Below, in pieces: positions 26,543 to 35,706 of a DNA stretch of 64,000 bases. Source of the stretch: Phycisphaerae bacterium RAS1 (GTDB taxonomy: Bacteria; Planctomycetota; Phycisphaerae; UBA1845; Fen-1342); NCBI GenBank assembly GCA_007859745.1, contig SMLU01000001.1:558001-622000 (forward strand), written 5' to 3'. The position numbers and the translations under genes were made by a program. The notes beneath the pieces are model-generated. The model had not been told where the DNA came from. It did no database searches and saw only the letters and a program-made list of their open reading frames with translations. The stretch's first letter is position 1; every line of letters starts with the position of its first letter.

Positions 26543-27338
26543 ACTCGCGCCGTCCGCCGCAAGGGCCGCCCGCCGGGGCGGATACGCCTACGTCGGCGGC
26601 GTGCGGATTGACGCGGTCGATATGCGCGGGGCCCTGGAGCACATCGAACGGCTGGTCAGCGCGGGACGGTCGGCGTATGTCGTCACGCCCAACGTGGACC
26701 ATATCATTCGCGCCCAAACCGACCCGCACTACGCGCAGATTGTGCGCGGCGCCGATCTGGTGCTCGCCGATGGTCAGCCGCTGGTGTGGGCGTCGAAGCT
26801 GCGCGGCACGCCGCTGCCGGGCCGCGTGGCGGGATCGGACCTGTTCCCGCTGCTGTGCCAGCGGGCGGCGGCCCGCGGTTGGCGCGTTTTTTTCATGGGC
26901 GGGGCGCCGGGGGCCGCGGATTCGGCGAAGGACGTTTTGACGAAACGCCATCCGGGGCTCGATGTGTGCGGTACGTACTGCCCGCCGATGGGATTCGAAC
27001 AGGACGCGCGTGAATTGCGTAAGGCGATTGAGGCGGTGCGCGCCGCCGGCGCGCAGATCGTCCTCGTCGGGCTTGGCTCACCCAAGCAGGAGCGCTGGAT
27101 CGTCGAGCACCAGGCGGAATATGGACCGGCCGTGAGCATCGGCATCGGCGTCAGTTTCAGTTTCGTCGCCGGCGATGTCCGCCGGGCGCCGCGCTGGATG
27201 CAGCGTTGCGGGCTGGAATGGCTGCACCGCCTGCTGCAGGAACCGGGACGGCTCTGGAAGCGCTACCTGGTGAACGGCTGGCGATTTCTGCCGATCTTGC
27301 TCCGCGATCTGATGGGCCGATCGAACCCACGCGCGTGA
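26520..27338 (+). CDS. WecG/TagA/CpsF-family glycosyltransferase
   Basis: 272 residues. The family motifs are clear: YVVTPNVDHIIRAQTDP, VLADGQPLVWASKLRGTPLPGRVAGSDL (shown by LADGQPLVWASKL), FFMGGAPGAADSAKDVL, QIVLVGLGSPKQERWI and the C-terminal RAPRWMQRCGLEWLHRLLQEP. The enzyme adds a sugar (often ManNAc or a relative) to a lipid-linked acceptor. The start overlaps the EpsI-like gene, so coupling is likely. Confidence 0.93.
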   Translation: MTTQKAAELAPSAARAARRGGYAYVGGVRIDAVDMRGALEHIERLVSAGRSAYVVTPNVDHIIRAQTDPHYAQIVRGADLVLADGQPLVWASKLRGTPLPGRVAGSDLFPLLCQRAAARGWRVFFMGGAPGAADSAKDVLTKRHPGLDVCGTYCPPMGFEQDARELRKAIEAVRAAGAQIVLVGLGSPKQERWIVEHQAEYGPAVSIGIGVSFSFVAGDVRRAPRWMQRCGLEWLHRLLQEPGRLWKRYLVNGWRFLPILLRDLMGRSNPRA

Positions 27339-27341
27339 TGC

Positions 27342-27423
27342 CGGGGAGCATCAGCGTCTCGCCGGTGAGGTTGGCCGGTCGAAGGGATTCTCCGGCGCAC
27401 CGGCGAGACGCCGATGCTCCCCG
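27342..27423. repeat. Palindrome (GGGGAGCATCGGCGTCTC family)
   Basis: Arms 27342-27367 and 27398-27423 pair over 26 bp with one mismatch. The element fills the short gap between the WecG-like gene and the flippase gene inside the operon. Shorter relatives occur at 2992-3022 and 45031-45053. It could affect downstream expression or mRNA stability. Confidence 0.8.
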
Positions 27424-27435
27424 AAGGATGCGTGA

Positions 27436-28950
27436 ATGGCGGCGAGCTCGACACTGATGCCCGATACGCCCGCAACGGCTGCCGGCGGCCAACCCGACGC
27501 CTCCGCCGCGCCGCCGATCACGCGCCGCCGCGCATTTCACGGCACGCTCTGGATTCTGGCCGGCACGCTGGCGCAGCAGGCGATGCGTTTCGCCAGCTCG
27601 CTGGTCCTCACGCGCCTGCTCTTTCCCGAAGCCTTCGGCCTCGCCGCCACCGTCGGCCTCATCACCGCCGCGGTCGAGATGTGCTCCGACCTGGGCGTGC
27701 GGCCGGCCGCGATTCAGCACCCGCTGGGCGGCACGCTGCGCTATCTTCAGGCGGCCTGGACGATCTCGCTGGCCCGCGGCGTCGTCCTGGGCGGCGTGAT
27801 CGCGGCGCTGGCGTGGCCGATGGGGTGGTTTTTCAACGAGCCGCTGCTGGTGTGGATGACGCTGGCGCACGCGGTCGGACCGGTTTTGCGGGGACTTGCC
27901 AATCCCAACACGCTCCGCTGGGAGCGCGACCTGGCTCAGGGCAAGCTGACGCTGCTCGATCTCGGATGGGCCCTGGCGCGCATCGCGCTGACGATTCTCG
28001 CGGCAATCTGGCTGCAAAACGTGTGGGCGCTGGTGCTCGGCCTGCTGCTGGGCGAAGCGGCCCGCTCGTTGCTGTCCTACACGATGGATCCGCTGGCGCC
28101 GCGCTGGACCTGGGACCGCGAGGCCTTTTCGTCGCTCTATCGCTTTGGCCGTTTCGTGATGATGTCCAGCATTGTCGGGTTTCTCGCGACGCGCGTGGAT
28201 TCTCTCTTCGTCGCGCGGACGCTCGGAATGGAACGCGCCGGCGTGTATTACATCGCCGTCACGCTCGCGACGTTCACCGACCTGCTCTTTTCCCGCATCG
28301 GGCGGCAGATTCTCTTTCCGGCCCTCAGCCGCCGGGCGGATGATCCGCGCCTGCTGCGCGAGCGAACCGCGGAAGTGATCGGGGCCGCGGCGATCTTCAT
28401 CCTGCCGGGCGTGACGCTGCTGGCGCTGAACGCCGGCCTGGTCGTGCGCGTGCTGTACGATGATCGTTACCTGGACGCGGCCGCCGCCCTGCAGTGGCTG
28501 CTGGCCGGCTTCACGCTCAGCAGCCTGGCGGACGTGGTGAACGCACCGCTCATGGCGGCCGGCCATCCGCAATTCGGGACCGGCGCGACGGTCCTGCGCC
28601 TGGCGGTATTCTGCGGCGCCGCGCCGCTTCTGGGCGGGGCCATGGGCGTCGGCGGATACGCCGCGGCGGTGGCCGTTGCGGCCGCTGCGTTCCTGCTGTT
28701 GATCGCCGTCGGCGCGGCCCGAAACGGCCTGCTGGCGCTTGGGAGCATCGCGCCGGCGCTGGCGGTGCCGGCGCTGTATGCGGCGGCTGGGCTGACCGCA
28801 CGCGCAGCCGCCGAGCTGCACGTGCTTGCGCCGCCCGCGATTCAGACGCTGTTGTTGGCCGTCGTGATCTACCTGTATCGCGGCCGGTTGCTGCATCTGG
28901 CGGCGGTCCGCAAGCCCGGCGAATCCCGAAGGGATGTCGCGGCGCCATGA
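27436..28950 (+). CDS. Wzx-like polysaccharide flippase (MATE/MOP superfamily)
   Basis: 504 residues with about 12-14 hydrophobic helices. The N-terminal FHGTLWILAGTLAQQAMRFASSLVLTRLLFPEAFG (shown by LVLTRLLFPEAFGLAATV) is typical of polysaccharide export flippases, as is the middle repeat SLYRFGRFVMMSSIVGFLATRVDSLFV. It would move lipid-linked repeat units across the inner membrane. The stop overlaps the start of the following glycosyltransferase gene (ATGA). Confidence 0.9.
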   Translation: MAASSTLMPDTPATAAGGQPDASAAPPITRRRAFHGTLWILAGTLAQQAMRFASSLVLTRLLFPEAFGLAATVGLITAAVEMCSDLGVRPAAIQHPLGGTLRYLQAAWTISLARGVVLGGVIAALAWPMGWFFNEPLLVWMTLAHAVGPVLRGLANPNTLRWERDLAQGKLTLLDLGWALARIALTILAAIWLQNVWALVLGLLLGEAARSLLSYTMDPLAPRWTWDREAFSSLYRFGRFVMMSSIVGFLATRVDSLFVARTLGMERAGVYYIAVTLATFTDLLFSRIGRQILFPALSRRADDPRLLRERTAEVIGAAAIFILPGVTLLALNAGLVVRVLYDDRYLDAAAALQWLLAGFTLSSLADVVNAPLMAAGHPQFGTGATVLRLAVFCGAAPLLGGAMGVGGYAAAVAVAAAAFLLLIAVGAARNGLLALGSIAPALAVPALYAAAGLTARAAAELHVLAPPAIQTLLLAVVIYLYRGRLLHLAAVRKPGESRRDVAAP

Positions 28951-30278
28951 CAGCGACCATTGAACGACATTCCGCAGCGGCCGCGCGGCGCAGCGACGCG
29001 CTGCATGTGGCCTACGTCGTTCCCGGCTGGCCGAGCGCATCCTATCCCTCGGGAATTGTGACCTATTTCGCGGGGCTGCTGCCCGGCCTGAAGGAGCTCG
29101 GCGTCCGCGTGTTCGTGCTCGCCGGCGAGGTGCGCGGTTCCTCTGAAGAGCATGTCATCGATCTGGGCTACAAGCGGCCGGCCGCGACCGCACTCGGGCG
29201 ATTTTCCGAGGCTGCGCTCTGGAGGGTGGCCGGTCCGCGCTGGTCGCACCTCTGGCGGCAGGTTCCGGCGATCGTGAGCGCGGTCAGAAACCTGGACGCC
29301 GAGTTCGGTCTCGACTTGCTCGAAATGGAAGAATCGTTCGGCTGGGTCGGCGACGTGGCCGCCCGGCTCGACCTGCCGGTGATCGCGCGGCTTCACGGCC
29401 CGTGGTGCATCGTCGGCCCGCACGACGGGCAGGACATGACGCAATCGGCGAATGTCCGCCGCGTGGCGCGCGAGGGGCGGGCGCTGCGGCGGGTGGCGGG
29501 AGTCTCGGCGCCCTCGCGCGACGTCCTGGCGCGCGTGTCCGGGCAATATGGGATTTCGCTGGATCGGGCCGAGGCGACGGGCGGCGCTGTTCCGCGGCCG
29601 TCGATGCGATGGAATCCGGATGCGGCGGAGCCTGACAGCCTGCTCTTCATCGGCCGCTTCGACGACGTCAAGGGCGGCGACGTCATGCTGCGCGCGTTCG
29701 CAAAGCTGCTGGAGCGCAGGCCGGCGGCGCGATTGACATTCGTCGGCCCCGACCGCGGCGTCCGCGAGCCGCACGGCGCCGCACCCGCAGCGCCCGGGCC
29801 GGCGGACGAGCCGATCAAGCTGGCGGCGTATCTGAAATGGGCGTTGCCCTTGCCCGAGCGGCGCGCTCGCGTAAGCTGCCTCGGTTACCAATCGGCCGAC
29901 GCGCTGATGAAGCTGCGCGCCCGGCACGCCGTGTGCGTCGTGCCGTCGCGCTACGAAACTTTCGGCAATGTCGCGGTCGAAGCGATGGCGATGGGTTGCC
30001 CGCTCGTGGTTTCAAACGTCGGCGGGCTGGCCGAAATCGTCCAGCACGCCCGCAACGGCCTGGTCTTTGAAAGCGGGTCGCCGGCAATGCTGGTCGAATG
30101 CGTGGAGCGGCTGCTCGACGACCGGCCGCTGGCCGCTCGGCTCGGCGCGCAGGCCGCGATCGACGCCGCCGCGCAGTACGACCCGCTGCCGGTGGCCCGT
30201 CGCACGGTCGCGTTCTATCGTCGCGTGCTCGAGCGCGGCGGCGCACCGCGCGGCGCGGAAAAGGCGGCGCGGCCATGA
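28947..30278 (+). CDS. Glycosyltransferase family 4
   Basis: 443 residues from ATG 28947, overlapping the flippase stop. It has a GT-B fold: N-terminal HVAYVVPGWPSASYPSGIVTYF with the glycine-rich acceptor loop, middle SLLFIGRFDDVKGGDVMLRAF, and the donor-binding VVPSRYETFGNVAVEAMAMGCPLVVS with the EX7E-like motif (ETFGNVAVE). GGLAEIVQHARNGLVFE follows. The donor sugar cannot be read from the sequence. It ends 4 bp into the polymerase-like gene. Confidence 0.93.
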   Translation: MTATIERHSAAAARRSDALHVAYVVPGWPSASYPSGIVTYFAGLLPGLKELGVRVFVLAGEVRGSSEEHVIDLGYKRPAATALGRFSEAALWRVAGPRWSHLWRQVPAIVSAVRNLDAEFGLDLLEMEESFGWVGDVAARLDLPVIARLHGPWCIVGPHDGQDMTQSANVRRVAREGRALRRVAGVSAPSRDVLARVSGQYGISLDRAEATGGAVPRPSMRWNPDAAEPDSLLFIGRFDDVKGGDVMLRAFAKLLERRPAARLTFVGPDRGVREPHGAAPAAPGPADEPIKLAAYLKWALPLPERRARVSCLGYQSADALMKLRARHAVCVVPSRYETFGNVAVEAMAMGCPLVVSNVGGLAEIVQHARNGLVFESGSPAMLVECVERLLDDRPLAARLGAQAAIDAAAQYDPLPVARRTVAFYRRVLERGGAPRGAEKAARP

Positions 30279-31660
30279 ACGAAACGCTGCTCATTTCCGT
30301 GCTCGCGGGTTGGCTGATCATCACGCAGATCATCTTCATCGCGTTCTCGCCGCGACGGGCGGTGATTCTCGCGTTTCTGCTGGGGTGGATGTTTCTCCCG
30401 CCGGCCGGCATCGCGCTACCCGGGATGCCTGACCTGACCAAGGTCTCCGTGACGTCGCTCGCCGTGCTCATCGGCATCGCGTTTTTTGATCCGCTGCGCT
30501 ACTTGTCTTTTCGGCCGCGCTGGATCGACGTTCCCATGCTGGTCTACTGCCTGGCGCCGATCGCCAGCTCGGTTTCGAACCAGCTTGGCGTCTACGACGG
30601 ACTCTCGTCCGCAATGCGCCAGACGCTGCTCTGGGGCGTACCGTACTTCGTCGCCCGGCTCTACCTCACCAATTTCGCGGCCCTGCGCGAACTCGCCGTG
30701 CTCACCTTCGTCGGCGGGCTGATCTACATGCCGCTGTGCTGGTGGGAAATCCGCATGAGCCCCAACCTGAACTATCACCTCTACGGCTTCGGCGGCGCCG
30801 GCATCGAATACGTCAAGGAGCTGGGCGTGCTCGGCTCGCGCCCGCGCGTGTTCATGGGCAACGCCCTGGCCTGCGGGATGTTCCTCAGCGCGGCCTGCCT
30901 GTCGGGAATCTGGCTGTATAGCGCGGCGGGATTGCGCCGGCTCGGGCAATACTCCACCAAGCCGCTCGTCATTCTGCTCGTCATCACCGCCCTCCTGTGC
31001 AAGAACCTCGGGGCGCTTCTGATCCTGCTGATGGGCGCCGGCGTGTACCTGGGCTGGCGAAACGGCTTCAAGTCTGCGGCGCTCTACGCAATGATCGCCT
31101 TGCCGCCCGCTTACATGCTGATCCGCGCCAGCGGAAGCTGGGCCGCCGAGCCGCTTGTCACCGCCGTGGCGCAGTTCCATCAGCGCCGCGCAGAGTCCCT
31201 CCAAACGCGACTGATCAACGAGGACATGCTCGCCGCCAAGGCGCTCCAGCGGCCCTGGTTTGGCTGGGGCGGCTGGGGGCGCAACCGCATCGTCAATGAG
31301 CAAGGGCAGGACATCACCCTGATCGACGGCATCTGGGTCAACGCGCTGGGCATCAACGGCGTGATCGGGCTGGCGGCGCTGACGCTGGCCCTGCTGGGTC
31401 CGCCCCTGCTCTTTGTCCGGCGCTATCCCGCAGCCGCCTGGGGCGATCCCGACATCACGGTCGGCGCGCTGCTCGCGACGCTCGTGGTGATGTCCATGGT
31501 CGACAATCTGTTCAACGGATTTCCCAACCCGGCATTCCTGCTCGCCGCGGGCGGGCTGGTGTGCGTCGCCGCCAGCCAACCGCGCGACATCGCCGCGCGG
31601 ATCATGCAGAGTCGGCGCACAGGCGCCGCGGCGGCGTATGGCTGGCAGGTGGCGCCATGA
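30275..31660 (+). CDS. O-antigen ligase/polymerase-like membrane protein (Wzy-like)
   Basis: 461 residues from ATG 30275, overlapping the previous stop. There are about 11-12 hydrophobic segments with a larger loop near the C-terminal third (about 300-390), which has the PWFGWGGWGRNRI segment; in Wzy/WaaL-type proteins a comparable periplasmic loop carries the catalytic residues. It follows flippase and glycosyltransferase genes, so it is a probable polymerase of the repeat unit. Sequence identity in this family is low, so a ligase role is possible. Confidence 0.78.
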   Translation: MNETLLISVLAGWLIITQIIFIAFSPRRAVILAFLLGWMFLPPAGIALPGMPDLTKVSVTSLAVLIGIAFFDPLRYLSFRPRWIDVPMLVYCLAPIASSVSNQLGVYDGLSSAMRQTLLWGVPYFVARLYLTNFAALRELAVLTFVGGLIYMPLCWWEIRMSPNLNYHLYGFGGAGIEYVKELGVLGSRPRVFMGNALACGMFLSAACLSGIWLYSAAGLRRLGQYSTKPLVILLVITALLCKNLGALLILLMGAGVYLGWRNGFKSAALYAMIALPPAYMLIRASGSWAAEPLVTAVAQFHQRRAESLQTRLINEDMLAAKALQRPWFGWGGWGRNRIVNEQGQDITLIDGIWVNALGINGVIGLAALTLALLGPPLLFVRRYPAAAWGDPDITVGALLATLVVMSMVDNLFNGFPNPAFLLAAGGLVCVAASQPRDIAARIMQSRRTGAAAAYGWQVAP

Positions 31661-32805
31661 GCCGCGCGCAAATCACGCCCGCCGCCACCCGCGCCGATCA
31701 GCCGGCGACCGACACGCCGCGGCAGGCCGCGCCCACGCGGGCCGCGTCGCCGCGCGTGCTGATCGTGATTGTCAGCTACCGCGTCACCGAGCTGACGATC
31801 GACTGCCTTCGTTCGCTCGAAGCCGAGCTGCGCGCTGCGCCCGGCTTTCACGTCGCCGTGTGCGAGAACGGCACGGGCGGCGATGCGCCGCGGCGCCTGG
31901 CCGCGGCGGTCGCTGAAAATGGCTGGGACGCGTGGTGCACGGTCAGCGAGGTATTTCCAAATCGCGGCTTTTGCGGGGGAAACAACGTCGTTCTGCGTGA
32001 ATGGCTGAGCCGGCCTGAGCCGCCGGAGTTTTACATTCTGCTCAACGCGGACACGATCGTTCGACCGGGAGCCATGGGCGCGCTCGCGGAGTTCATGGAC
32101 GCCCACCCGACCGTCGGGATCGCCGGCAGCCGCTGCGAAGACCGGGACGGCAGCCCGCAGGTTTCGGCGTTTCGGTTTCAGACAGCGCTGAGCGAGCTGG
32201 AACGGGGCATGAAGCTGGGCATTGTCACGCGGATGTTGCGCCGCTGGGTTGTGCCGCAACCGATTCCGGCAGGCCCGATCTCCACCGACTGGGTGTCCGG
32301 CGCGAGCATGATCATCCGCCGCCGCGTGCTCGAACAGGTCGGCCTGCTCGACGAGGGGTATTACACGTACTTTGACGATATAGACCTGTGTTTTCGTGCG
32401 CGACGCAGCGGCTGGGACGTCTGGCATTTGCCGGCAAGCCGGGTCGTGCATCTCGGCGGTCAGTCGACCGGCGTGGATCAGCGCAATTGTCGCCCGAAGC
32501 GCGTCCCGCCCTATTATCATCTGGCTCGCCGGCGGTTTTTTCTGAAAAGCTACGGCCGGCTGCACGCGGCGCTGGTGGACGCGGCGTTCATTCTCGGCTT
32601 CGCGACGTGGCGGCTGCGGCGTCTGATTCAGCGCAAGCCGGACAACGACCCGCCGAAGCTGCTGTGGGACTCGCTGGTGTACAGCGTGTTTTGCACGGGA
32701 TTTGACGTGCGTGATGTGCCGAACCCGGCGGCGAATGCAATGGAACCACAGAGGCACAGAGACACAGAGAATGCGCAAAGAGCTCGTGACCGAGAATTGC
32801 GGTAG
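31657..32805 (+). CDS. Glycosyltransferase family 2, rhamnosyltransferase-like, with a repeat-derived tail
   Basis: 382 residues from ATG 31657, overlapping the polymerase stop. It has a GT-A fold: VLIVIVSYRVTELTIDCLRSLEAE, NRGFCGGNNVVLREW, the DxD-like NADT in YILLNADTIVRPGAM, WVSGASMIIRRRVLEQVGLLDE and YFDDIDLCFRARRSGW. The last 20 or so residues (MEPQRHRDTENAQR and on) are encoded by the CACAGAGGCACAGAG repeat at 32742, so the true C-terminus was probably overwritten or extended by that element. Confidence 0.9.
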   Translation: MSRAQITPAATRADQPATDTPRQAAPTRAASPRVLIVIVSYRVTELTIDCLRSLEAELRAAPGFHVAVCENGTGGDAPRRLAAAVAENGWDAWCTVSEVFPNRGFCGGNNVVLREWLSRPEPPEFYILLNADTIVRPGAMGALAEFMDAHPTVGIAGSRCEDRDGSPQVSAFRFQTALSELERGMKLGIVTRMLRRWVVPQPIPAGPISTDWVSGASMIIRRRVLEQVGLLDEGYYTYFDDIDLCFRARRSGWDVWHLPASRVVHLGGQSTGVDQRNCRPKRVPPYYHLARRRFFLKSYGRLHAALVDAAFILGFATWRLRRLIQRKPDNDPPKLLWDSLVYSVFCTGFDVRDVPNPAANAMEPQRHRDTENAQRARDRELR

Positions 32806-32897
32806 GCGGCGCGGCAGCGCCGCCAGCCCATTATGGCGTCTGACCTGCCATACCTCTCTTTTTGTCTTCTCTGTGCCTCTGTGCCTCTGTGGTTTCC
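32742..32897. repeat. CACAGAGGCACAGAG inverted repeat, copy a
   Basis: Left arm 32742-32770 pairs with right arm 32868-32897. The element spans the end of the GT2 gene and the upstream region of the cytidylyltransferase gene. Related copies lie at 33728-33885, 34937-35080, 36645-36782 and a half copy at 40892-41034. Confidence 0.85.
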
Positions 32898-32928
32898 TTT
32901 CTTCATCGCCGGAGCGGGAGAGAGCTCG

Positions 32929-33723
32929 ATGATCCAGCCCCGGGATGTGCCGGTCTTCGTGCTGTGCGGCGGGCTGGGGACTCGCATTCGCGAGGAGACC
33001 GAGTTGCGTCCCAAACCGATGGTGCCGATCGGGAACTACCCGATCCTGTGGCACATCATGCGCAAGTACTCGCGGCACGGCTTCAAGCGGTTCGTGCTCT
33101 GCCTGGGCTACAAGGCAGAAGTCATCAAGCAGTATTTTCTGAGCTACGACTCGATGAACAGTGACTTCACCGTGCATCTCAAGTCGCACGAGGTGAAGGT
33201 CCACTCCGTCGACCACGAGCACGACTGGGAGGTTACGCTGGCCTACACCGGCGAGGCGACCATGACCGGCGCCCGCGTCGCGCGGGCCGCCGCCCGTTAC
33301 CTCGGCGACGCGCCGATCCTGGCGGTGACCTACGGTGACGGCCTCACGGACGCCGACCTGGCGGCGGAGCTGCAGTTCCACGCGCAGCAGAATCGCATCG
33401 GCACGGTGCTGGGCGTCAATCCGCCGTCGCGATTCGGCGAGCTGCGCGCCGCGAGCGAGCAGGTGCTGGAGTTCGACGAGAAGCCCGAGTTTCACGACAA
33501 GTGGATCAACGGCGGCTATTTCTTCTTCAATCGCGTTTTTCTGAAGTACCTGTCGAGCGAGGAGAGCTGCGTGCTTGAACAAGCGCCCCTGGCGCAGCTT
33601 TCGCGCGATGGGCAGCTCAGCCTGTACCGCCACCGCGGCTACTGGGCCTGCATGGACACGCAGCGCGACCGTGAGCAACTGGAGAAAGTGTGGGCGTCGG
33701 GCGCGGCGCCGTGGACGAAGTGA
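32929..33723 (+). CDS. rfbF: Glucose-1-phosphate cytidylyltransferase
   Basis: 264 residues from ATG 32929 (MIQPRDVPVFVLCGGLG); an upstream in-frame start lies within a repeat and is unlikely. It makes CDP-glucose from CTP and glucose-1-phosphate. Motifs are LCGGLGTRIREETELRPKPMVPIG, KYSRHGFKRFVLCLGYKAEVIKQYF, VTYGDGLTDADL, INGGYFFFNRVFLKYL and the C-terminal GYWACMDTQRDREQLEKVW. CDP-glucose usually feeds a 4,6-dehydratase (RfbG), but no clear rfbG lies nearby, so the further route is open. Confidence 0.93.
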   Translation: MIQPRDVPVFVLCGGLGTRIREETELRPKPMVPIGNYPILWHIMRKYSRHGFKRFVLCLGYKAEVIKQYFLSYDSMNSDFTVHLKSHEVKVHSVDHEHDWEVTLAYTGEATMTGARVARAAARYLGDAPILAVTYGDGLTDADLAAELQFHAQQNRIGTVLGVNPPSRFGELRAASEQVLEFDEKPEFHDKWINGGYFFFNRVFLKYLSSEESCVLEQAPLAQLSRDGQLSLYRHRGYWACMDTQRDREQLEKVWASGAAPWTK

Positions 33724-33727
33724 GAAC

Positions 33728-33885
33728 AACCACGGAGTCACGGAGACACGGAGACATGCGTAAGGCAGGGATAGAGGGACAAAGGGATAAAGGGCGCACA
33801 GCGTGTGGCACGCCTCAGCGCCCTTGTCCCTTTGTCCCTTTGTCCCTCTATCCCCTCCTCTCCGTGTCTCCGTGACTCCGTGGTT
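33728..33885. repeat. CACGGAGTCACGGAG inverted repeat with nested second palindrome, copy b
   Basis: Outer arms 33728-33754 and 33859-33885 are a perfect 27-bp inverted repeat. A nested perfect 20-bp pair (GGGATAGAGGGACAAAGGGA and complement) lies at 33768-33787 and 33835-33854. The element fills the whole gap between rfbF and the epimerase gene. Confidence 0.9.
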
Positions 33886-33911
33886 CAATTGCTTTAGAAC
33901 AAAGGGTTGAC

Positions 33912-34931
33912 ATGAAGGTACTTGTCACCGGCCATCGCGGATACATCGGCGTGCACCTGGTGGACCTGCTCAAGCGCGCCGGCCACTCCGTGACCGGGTG
34001 CGATCTCAATCTGTATGAGGGCTGCGAGTGGGAACCCGTCACGCCGCCCGACCGGGAATTGGTGAAGGATGTCAATGACCTGACGGTGCGCGACGTCGCC
34101 GGCCACGACTGCGTCATGCACCTGGCCGCGATCTCGAATGACCCGATGGGCGAGCTTAGTCCGGCGATCACCCGCAAGGCGAACTATGACAGCTCGATCC
34201 ATCTCGCACGGCTCGCCAAGCAGAACGGGGTGCCGCGTTACCTGTTCTCAAGCAGTTGCTCGATCTACGGCGCCGGCTCCAAGCTGGACCTGGCCGAAGA
34301 AGATCCGCTGAACCCGCTCACGGCCTATGCGCGCTCGAAGATAGACACGGAGCGCACACTCGGCGAAATGGCCGACAATCAGTTCTGTCCGGCCTTTCTG
34401 CGCAATGCGACCGCCTACGGCCACTCGCCGATGCTGCGGATCGACCTGGTGGTCAACAACCTGCTCGGCTGCGCCGTGGCACTGGGAGACATTCGCATTC
34501 AGAGCGACGGCTCCCCCTGGCGGCCGCTGATTCATTGTAAGGACATCGCCCACGCATTCGTCGCGTTCATGAATGCGCCGCGCGAGGCGATATTCAACAA
34601 GGCGATCAACGTCGGTGCCAATGTGGAGAATTTCCAGGTGCGCGACGTCGCCGACCAGGTGCAGCGGCTCATTCCGGCCGCCAGGATTACGTACACCGGC
34701 GAGGTTGGCGCCGACCCGCGCAACTACCGGGTGAAGTTCGACCTGCTGAACCGGCTGATCCCGGCGTTCCGTCTCGAGTACACGCTGGCCTCCGGCATGG
34801 AGGAGCTGTATCGCAAATATCGCGAGCACAACTTCAGCGCCGCGGATTTCCAGGGCGACCAGTTCGTCCGCCTGCGGACGCTCAGAAAGCGAATGGACCG
34901 GCTGGGATTGCAACCGGCCGGCGCGACGTAA
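33912..34931 (+). CDS. NAD-dependent epimerase/dehydratase (extended SDR)
   Basis: 339 residues. It has the Rossmann motif VTGHRGYIG at the N-terminus, a conserved MHLAAIS segment, an SSSCSIYG strand and the catalytic YxxxK in AYARSKID. The C-terminal substrate domain follows the usual NVGANVENFQVRDVAD pattern of sugar-nucleotide SDRs. It lies between the cytidylyltransferase and the 3,5-epimerase gene, so it probably modifies a nucleotide-activated sugar; the substrate (CDP- or dTDP-linked) is not determinable here. Confidence 0.88.
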   Translation: MKVLVTGHRGYIGVHLVDLLKRAGHSVTGCDLNLYEGCEWEPVTPPDRELVKDVNDLTVRDVAGHDCVMHLAAISNDPMGELSPAITRKANYDSSIHLARLAKQNGVPRYLFSSSCSIYGAGSKLDLAEEDPLNPLTAYARSKIDTERTLGEMADNQFCPAFLRNATAYGHSPMLRIDLVVNNLLGCAVALGDIRIQSDGSPWRPLIHCKDIAHAFVAFMNAPREAIFNKAINVGANVENFQVRDVADQVQRLIPAARITYTGEVGADPRNYRVKFDLLNRLIPAFRLEYTLASGMEELYRKYREHNFSAADFQGDQFVRLRTLRKRMDRLGLQPAGAT

Positions 34932-34936
34932 TACAG

Positions 34937-35080
34937 AACCTACCACACAGGCGCAGAGGCACAGAGAATGCGTGAAATAGGGATAAGAGAACATAGAGAT
35001 AGAGGGCGACGCGGGCTGCGCGCGGCGAGTCGGCGCTTTCACGTCCCGTATTCTCTGCGCCTCCGTGCCTCTGTGGTTAG
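34937..35080. repeat. CACAGAGGCACAGAG-type imperfect inverted repeat, copy c
   Basis: Left arm about 34937-34969 and right arm about 35050-35080 pair with several mismatches. The GGGATAAGAG internal block is similar to copy b. It fills the gap between the epimerase gene and rfbC. Confidence 0.75.
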
Positions 35081-35104
35081 TCTTCTTCCGACGGAGCACA
35101 TGGC

Positions 35105-35659
35105 GTGATTTTTCACAGGACGCCGCTGTCCGGCGCGTACGTCATTGAACCGGAAAAGAAGGGCGATGAGCGCGGCTTTTTCGCCCGCGCGTTCTGCCAG
35201 AAGGAATTCGCCGCGCATGACCTCGTGACGTCTTTCGTGCAGGTCAACAACTCGCTCTCTGCGCAGAAAGGAACTCTGCGCGGAATGCACTACCAACTGC
35301 CACCGCATGCGGAAACCAAGCTGGTGAGGTGCATCCGCGGATCGCTTTACGACCTGATTCTTGACCTTCGCCCCGGCTCTCCGACCTTCGGCCAGAGCTT
35401 TGGCGCCGAGATTTCCGCCGAGAATCGACTAATGATGTACGTGCCCAAGGGCTTCGGCCACGGATTCATGACGCTGACGGACAATACCGAGGCGTTTTAC
35501 TTCGTGGACGACTTTTACGCGCCCGAACAGGAGCGCGGCGTCCGCTGGAACGACCCGAAGTTCAAGCTCCAGTGGCCGTTGGAGCCGACTGTGCTTTCGG
35601 ATAAAGACCGGGCGCATCGCGATTTTGATCCGGCGTGGCACCTGCCGCCGGGACATTAA
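35105..35659 (+). CDS. rfbC: dTDP-4-dehydrorhamnose 3,5-epimerase-like cupin
   Basis: 184 residues from GTG 35105, preceded by CGGAG. The cupin fold carries DERGFFARAFCQKEFAAH, VQVNNSLSAQKGTLRGMHYQ (catalytic-site His), LVRCIRGSLYDLILDLRPGSPTFG and VPKGFGHGFMTL, then YAPEQERGVRWNDP. These match RfbC enzymes. dTDP-glucose genes rfbA and rfbB are absent from the window, so it may act on a CDP-linked 4-keto sugar alongside RfbF. It is followed by another SDR gene. Confidence 0.9.
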   Translation: MIFHRTPLSGAYVIEPEKKGDERGFFARAFCQKEFAAHDLVTSFVQVNNSLSAQKGTLRGMHYQLPPHAETKLVRCIRGSLYDLILDLRPGSPTFGQSFGAEISAENRLMMYVPKGFGHGFMTLTDNTEAFYFVDDFYAPEQERGVRWNDPKFKLQWPLEPTVLSDKDRAHRDFDPAWHLPPGH

Positions 35660-35706
35660 ACCAGAGAGGCGCGGAGAACAGGCATTCAATCGCCGGGAGA
35701 ATCAAC

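Noticed and set aside
32833-32929. Earlier start for the cytidylyltransferase
   Set aside because: The extra 32 codons (SLFVFSVPLCLCGF-like in other frames) come from the right arm of a repeat; the family start is at 32929.
33728-33885. CRISPR array
   Set aside because: The repeats are inverted and nested, not regularly spaced direct repeats with unique spacers, and no cas gene is present.
31423-33888. Long minus-strand frame of 821 codons across the polysaccharide locus
   Set aside because: It covers three well-supported plus-strand genes and repeats, and its composition is that of an antisense shadow.
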